Positions 60,816-64,000 of a stretch of DNA of 64,000 nt are shown one piece after another. Source of the stretch: Arthrobacter sp. MA-N2 (GTDB lineage: Bacteria; Actinomycetota; Actinomycetes; Actinomycetales; Micrococcaceae); contig NZ_KI912155.1 of NCBI RefSeq assembly GCF_000517125.1, positions 1,488,694 through 1,552,693 of the forward strand, read 5' to 3'. A program made the translations under genes and the position numbers. The notes under the pieces are model-generated. The model was not told the DNA's origin. It made no database searches and was given only the letters and a program-made list of their open reading frames with translations. The stretch's first letter is position 1, and each line of letters starts with the position of its first letter.

Positions 60816-62450
60816 TCACGAGATCCGCGTAAAAGTCCCCAATCCTGTCTTGTCGTAGAAATCGAGGGTGACGCTTGGTGCAGTGCCGCCGCCGTTTCCG
60901 GCGAACAGTGCACCGGCCAGGCCATTTCCGTTCTCTCCAATCGACTCAAAGCTGAAGGTATCGCCGTCAAAATGGGTCAGCGGGAAAGTAGTCGGGTTGC
61001 CTGCCGGCCCCATCTTCAGGGCGAGTTTCCCATCCTGATCGAGGACCACGAGCGGGCCGTAGTACGAGTTCGCGTACGTGCCGGTGTACGCATTGTCTGG
61101 CCGCGCCGGAGCAGGGTTGGAAGGAAGCTTGGAGTAGTCGACCTTCGGCTTCTCGGAGTCATCGAGCTGCTTGAAGATGCCAGCGGTGAATGCCAGCCAA
61201 TCGACCGTGGGTGCACCGTGCTGCGCTGCGTCCAGGAAACCCGCGGTGATTGCTTCGGGAATCCCCTGTGGCCGTCCGTTAGTCAAGGCCACGATGGCAA
61301 GCTGTTCCCCAGGGAGCATGGCAACAGCGGTGGCGGTGCCAAGATTGAACGCGCCGGAGTGTCCCAGCTGGACACGTGCTTGATCGTCATAAGAGACGTT
61401 CCAGCCCAGGCCATAGAAACGGGAACGGGCGGCCGGGGACGACGCCGGTCCGGAAACCGCATGCGGAACATGCGTCGTTTGAAGTGCAGCCGGATCGATA
61501 ACCGGCTTGCCACCATAGCTGCCGCTGGCAAGTTGCAGCCGGAGCCATTGGGCGAGGTCCCGGACCGAGGAACTTGCACCGCCCGCCGGAGCCTCGGAGT
61601 CGGCGTCGCGGTGGTACTTCGCTGCCCATTGCTTGTTCCCGAGCGGCACGTGGATGGCGGCTTTGTCCGACGCTTTCTCATAGTCCGAGTTGCGGTAACT
61701 GCTTGCGGACATGCCCAGCGGCCGGAACAGGATCTGGTCCGCCAGATCCTCCCATGACATCTTCATCGCTTTGGCGGCTGCCTCGCCGCCTGCCGTGTAG
61801 CCGAAATTGCTGTAGTTGTAGCTCGAGCGGAAGGTATCAAGGGGCTCTTGGTTGATGTGGCTGAGGATATACGCGCGGTCGAATCCGAGGTCTTCCAGCA
61901 GATCGCCCGACGCTGTTCTCAGGCCGCTCTGGTGCGACATGAGGTCGGCAAAAGTGGCATTTCGGGTGACGTAGTCATCCTTGAGCGCGAAGCCCTTGTC
62001 GGAATCAATGACGGGGTCGGTCCATTTGATGAGCTGCCGCCCCACAACGCCCGCCACCACGGTTGATGCCAAGGGCTTGGATACCGACGCGAGCTTGAAC
62101 ACCGTGTCAGGACCGATCGGTTCCGGTTTCCCGACCTCCCGGATGCCGAAGCCCTTGGCGTACACCACCTCATCCTGGTACACCACGGCCACAGCCATTC
62201 CCGGCAGTCCGGTTTGTTCCATGGCGTCTTGGACCAATCCGTCGAGCTTGGCCAAGGCATTGGTGACCTTTGCCCGGTCCAGCAGCGGTTCGATCTGTCC
62301 CGGGGGAGCCGGAAGCAGTGATGCGGACGCCTGCGGCTCGGTGTGTGCTGTTTCACCCGTGCAGGCAGACAGTACTGAAATACCCGCGATACCGGCCGCT
62401 CCAAGCCCGATCGATTTGAGCAGCACACGTCTATCCGGAGAAAGGTCCAT
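60816..62450 (-). CDS. Serine beta-lactamase-like hydrolase, lipoprotein
   Basis: This 544-residue protein has a twin-Arg-like/lipoprotein signal (RRVLLKSIGLG, lipobox LSAC with Cys30). The class C beta-lactamase/DD-peptidase fold has SVSK (Ser122, Lys125), YNYSNFGY and HSGAF in place of KTG. A ~100-residue C-terminal beta domain follows (YTGTYANSYYGPLVVLDQDG). It probably acts on peptidoglycan or D-amino-acid peptides, or is an esterase, outside the membrane. It follows the flavin oxidoreductase gene by six bases. Confidence 0.88.
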   Translation of the reverse strand: MDLSPDRRVLLKSIGLGAAGIAGISVLSACTGETAHTEPQASASLLPAPPGQIEPLLDRAKVTNALAKLDGLVQDAMEQTGLPGMAVAVVYQDEVVYAKGFGIREVGKPEPIGPDTVFKLASVSKPLASTVVAGVVGRQLIKWTDPVIDSDKGFALKDDYVTRNATFADLMSHQSGLRTASGDLLEDLGFDRAYILSHINQEPLDTFRSSYNYSNFGYTAGGEAAAKAMKMSWEDLADQILFRPLGMSASSYRNSDYEKASDKAAIHVPLGNKQWAAKYHRDADSEAPAGGASSSVRDLAQWLRLQLASGSYGGKPVIDPAALQTTHVPHAVSGPASSPAARSRFYGLGWNVSYDDQARVQLGHSGAFNLGTATAVAMLPGEQLAIVALTNGRPQGIPEAITAGFLDAAQHGAPTVDWLAFTAGIFKQLDDSEKPKVDYSKLPSNPAPARPDNAYTGTYANSYYGPLVVLDQDGKLALKMGPAGNPTTFPLTHFDGDTFSFESIGENGNGLAGALFAGNGGGTAPSVTLDFYDKTGLGTFTRIS

Positions 62451-62456
62451 GAATGC

Positions 62457-63917
62457 TCACAACCCGTACTTCTCAAGCAGCCGCAGCCACACCTCGCTGA
62501 TCGTGGGGAACGACGGCACAGCATGCCATAGCCTGTCCAAGGGGACTTCGCCCACAATGGCAATAGTGGCACCGTGCAGAAGTTCAGCGACGCCAGGCCC
62601 CGCAAAGGTCGCCCCGACCACCACTTTGTGGTCCTCGTCCACCACGAGTTGCGCCCAGCCTTCGTAATTCTCCGAATGCAGCTGGGCGCCGGACACATTG
62701 ATGGGGACTTCCACCGCTGTGGCGTTGATGCCCTTCTGCAATGCCTGTTGGAGGCTCGGGCCCACGGATGCGAGCTCCGGATCCGTGAACACCACGCTGG
62801 GGATCGCGTATTCGTCGGCTGTCTTGGCCAGGGGGCTCCAGGGTTTCGGCGCGCCGTGGAGGGTTCCCTTGGCACGCGCCACGATGGCGTCGCCAGCGGC
62901 CCGGGCCTCGTACTTGCCTTGATGAGTGAGGAGGGCCGAACCCGCCGCGTCACCGGCCGCGTAGAGCCACAGTCCGCTGGTACCGTCGCTGGCAGTCCCC
63001 TCCACCAAACCGCTCGAGTCCGTGGTGAGCCGCAAAGCCTTGCCTTCTTCGGCGTCGAGCCCCACGTTCTCAAGCCCCAAATTGTCCAGGTTGGGTCGCC
63101 GGCCCGTCGCCACCAGCAACTCGTCAGAGTTCAGGACGGTCCCGTCCCCGAGGGTGACGGTGAACGCATGGTCCGCGTCATGTTCGACGCGCGTGGTGTC
63201 CGTCCCGAGCCGGAGATCGACGCCGTCGGCCCGCAACCCTGCGGCAACCAGCTGGGCGGCTTCCTCTGGAAAAGTGCTGAGCAGCCTCCCCCGGGCGACG
63301 AGCGTGACAGACGAGCCCAAGCGGGCAAACGCCTGGGCAAGTTCGACCCCCGCGACGCCGCCGCCCAGCACCACGAACCGTTCAGGGATGCTCCGCGCCG
63401 AGGTGGCGCCGCGGGTTGTCCAATAGGGGACGTCGCGCAGGCCTGCAATCTTCGGCATGACCGGTGTGGAGCCCGTGGCCACGACTACGGCGTGGTGGGC
63501 CTTGAGCGAATAGCTGTTGCCGTCCTTGCCATCGACTTGGACTTCGCGGGGGCCCGTGATGCGCGCCCGGCCCCGGACCAGTTCGATGCCTGTGTCTACG
63601 AGCCACTGCACGGCGCCGTCGTCTTGCCACTTGTTGGTGAAGTAGTCGCGGTACTTCAGGACAGATGCGGCATCCAGGACCTTCGTGACGGCGTCGGCTG
63701 CTCCGGGCACGGATTGGGCGGCGTGCAGGGCAGTTCCAGGCCGAAGGAGCGCTTTGGACGGTATGCAGGCCCAGTAGGAGCACTCCCCGCCGACCAGCTC
63801 GGTCTCCACAATCGCTGTGGTGAGGCCTCCCCGGACCGTTCTGTCTGCAACGTTCTCACCCACGGCTCCGGCGCCGATCACAATGACATCGAATTCCCGG
63901 ATGTTCTCCTCAGCCAT
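62457..63917 (-). CDS. Pyridine nucleotide-disulfide oxidoreductase
   Basis: The 486-residue flavoprotein has an FAD-binding IVIGAGAVG (about 12-20), a redox disulfide GGECSYWACIPSK (Cys46, Cys51) and the NAD(P)-binding FVVLGGGVAGVELAQAFARL. A second FAD motif LYAAGDAAG follows, with the C-terminal His motif in HAVPSFPTISE. This is the lipoamide dehydrogenase/mercuric reductase class, without the extra Cys of mercuric reductase. It likely reduces a thiol or quinone substrate. It is the first gene of a two-gene unit with the serine hydrolase. Confidence 0.9.
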   Translation of the reverse strand: MAEENIREFDVIVIGAGAVGENVADRTVRGGLTTAIVETELVGGECSYWACIPSKALLRPGTALHAAQSVPGAADAVTKVLDAASVLKYRDYFTNKWQDDGAVQWLVDTGIELVRGRARITGPREVQVDGKDGNSYSLKAHHAVVVATGSTPVMPKIAGLRDVPYWTTRGATSARSIPERFVVLGGGVAGVELAQAFARLGSSVTLVARGRLLSTFPEEAAQLVAAGLRADGVDLRLGTDTTRVEHDADHAFTVTLGDGTVLNSDELLVATGRRPNLDNLGLENVGLDAEEGKALRLTTDSSGLVEGTASDGTSGLWLYAAGDAAGSALLTHQGKYEARAAGDAIVARAKGTLHGAPKPWSPLAKTADEYAIPSVVFTDPELASVGPSLQQALQKGINATAVEVPINVSGAQLHSENYEGWAQLVVDEDHKVVVGATFAGPGVAELLHGATIAIVGEVPLDRLWHAVPSFPTISEVWLRLLEKYGL

Positions 63918-63964
63918 GGGAGAAGCCTACGCCCGGACGCAGCTTCGGATCAGGGACCCGGCGA

Positions 63965-63987
63965 CGGATTCTGCGGGATCATTCCTC
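63965..63987 (+). repeat. Second copy of the CGGATTCTGC repeat
   Basis: CGGATTCTGCGGGATCATTC plus CTC matches 49388-49410 with one mismatch. It lies upstream of the oxidoreductase gene and is cut near the window end, so a paired arm may lie beyond the edge. Confidence 0.7.
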
Positions 63988-64000
63988 GAAGCCGAATCGT

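Noticed and set aside
62457..63917. Calling the disulfide oxidoreductase mercuric reductase (merA)
   Set aside because: There is no N-terminal metal-binding domain, no C-terminal Cys pair and no mer genes in the neighbourhood.

Overview
The window is GC-rich DNA from an actinobacterium, most likely Arthrobacter or a close relative in the Micrococcaceae. The reasons are base composition and codon use, a ydaO-type (c-di-AMP) riboswitch ahead of a secreted peptidoglycan enzyme, paired GT39/GtrA glycosyltransferases, and a tadA-upp neighbourhood beside a tRNA-Ser gene. The genus is an inference.

Layout. Bases 1 to about 30,868 look like an integrated mobile element or genomic island at the 3' end of a tRNA-Ser(CGA) gene (30869-30958, minus). 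Its left end lies outside the window. It carries the N-terminal part of a MobF relaxase (1-1196, minus) and a long non-coding leader. An operon-like defence cluster follows (2005-13629): a DUF5677 protein, a small ORF, a cytosine-C5 DNA methyltransferase, a sacsin-type GHKL ATPase, a MORC/MutL-type GHKL ATPase, a DUF4420 PD-(D/E)XK nuclease and a Z1-domain helicase-like ATPase. Next is an ISL3 element disrupted by a nested IS3 element (13794-16474). A tightly coupled gene pair comes after it (16886-21735): a thymidine/AMP-phosphorylase-like protein with altered active-site residues, and a 1221-residue zinc-ribbon, protein-kinase-like, P-loop ATPase fusion. Then comes a graveyard of gene fragments (21.9-23.4 kb), a large YobI/KAP-like membrane NTPase (23426-27073, minus), more recombinase debris, an IS481 copy, and an excisionase-like / XRE-like / tyrosine-integrase module whose integrase is frameshifted.

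From about 31 kb the DNA looks like chromosomal backbone. It holds an MDR dehydrogenase and PTPS-like pair, acylphosphatase and VOC proteins, LysR and TDT transporter, a second identical but inverted IS481 copy, tadA, upp, a HAD phosphatase, a three-gene membrane glycosyltransferase operon, a riboswitch-controlled transglycosylase, an OmpR-type two-component system, an RsbQ-like hydrolase coupled to a PAS-GGDEF protein, further regulators and transporters, a TetR/YhgE/ABC-like operon with a perfect palindromic operator, and a serine hydrolase plus flavin disulfide oxidoreductase pair.

The most interesting material is on the island. The MORC/Z1 restriction-modification cluster is a known but little-studied architecture. 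The phosphorylase-like plus kinase-ATPase pair matches no defence system I can name and is the best candidate for an undescribed system. The broken integrase and twin IS481 copies suggest the island is now fixed and open to IS-mediated inversion.
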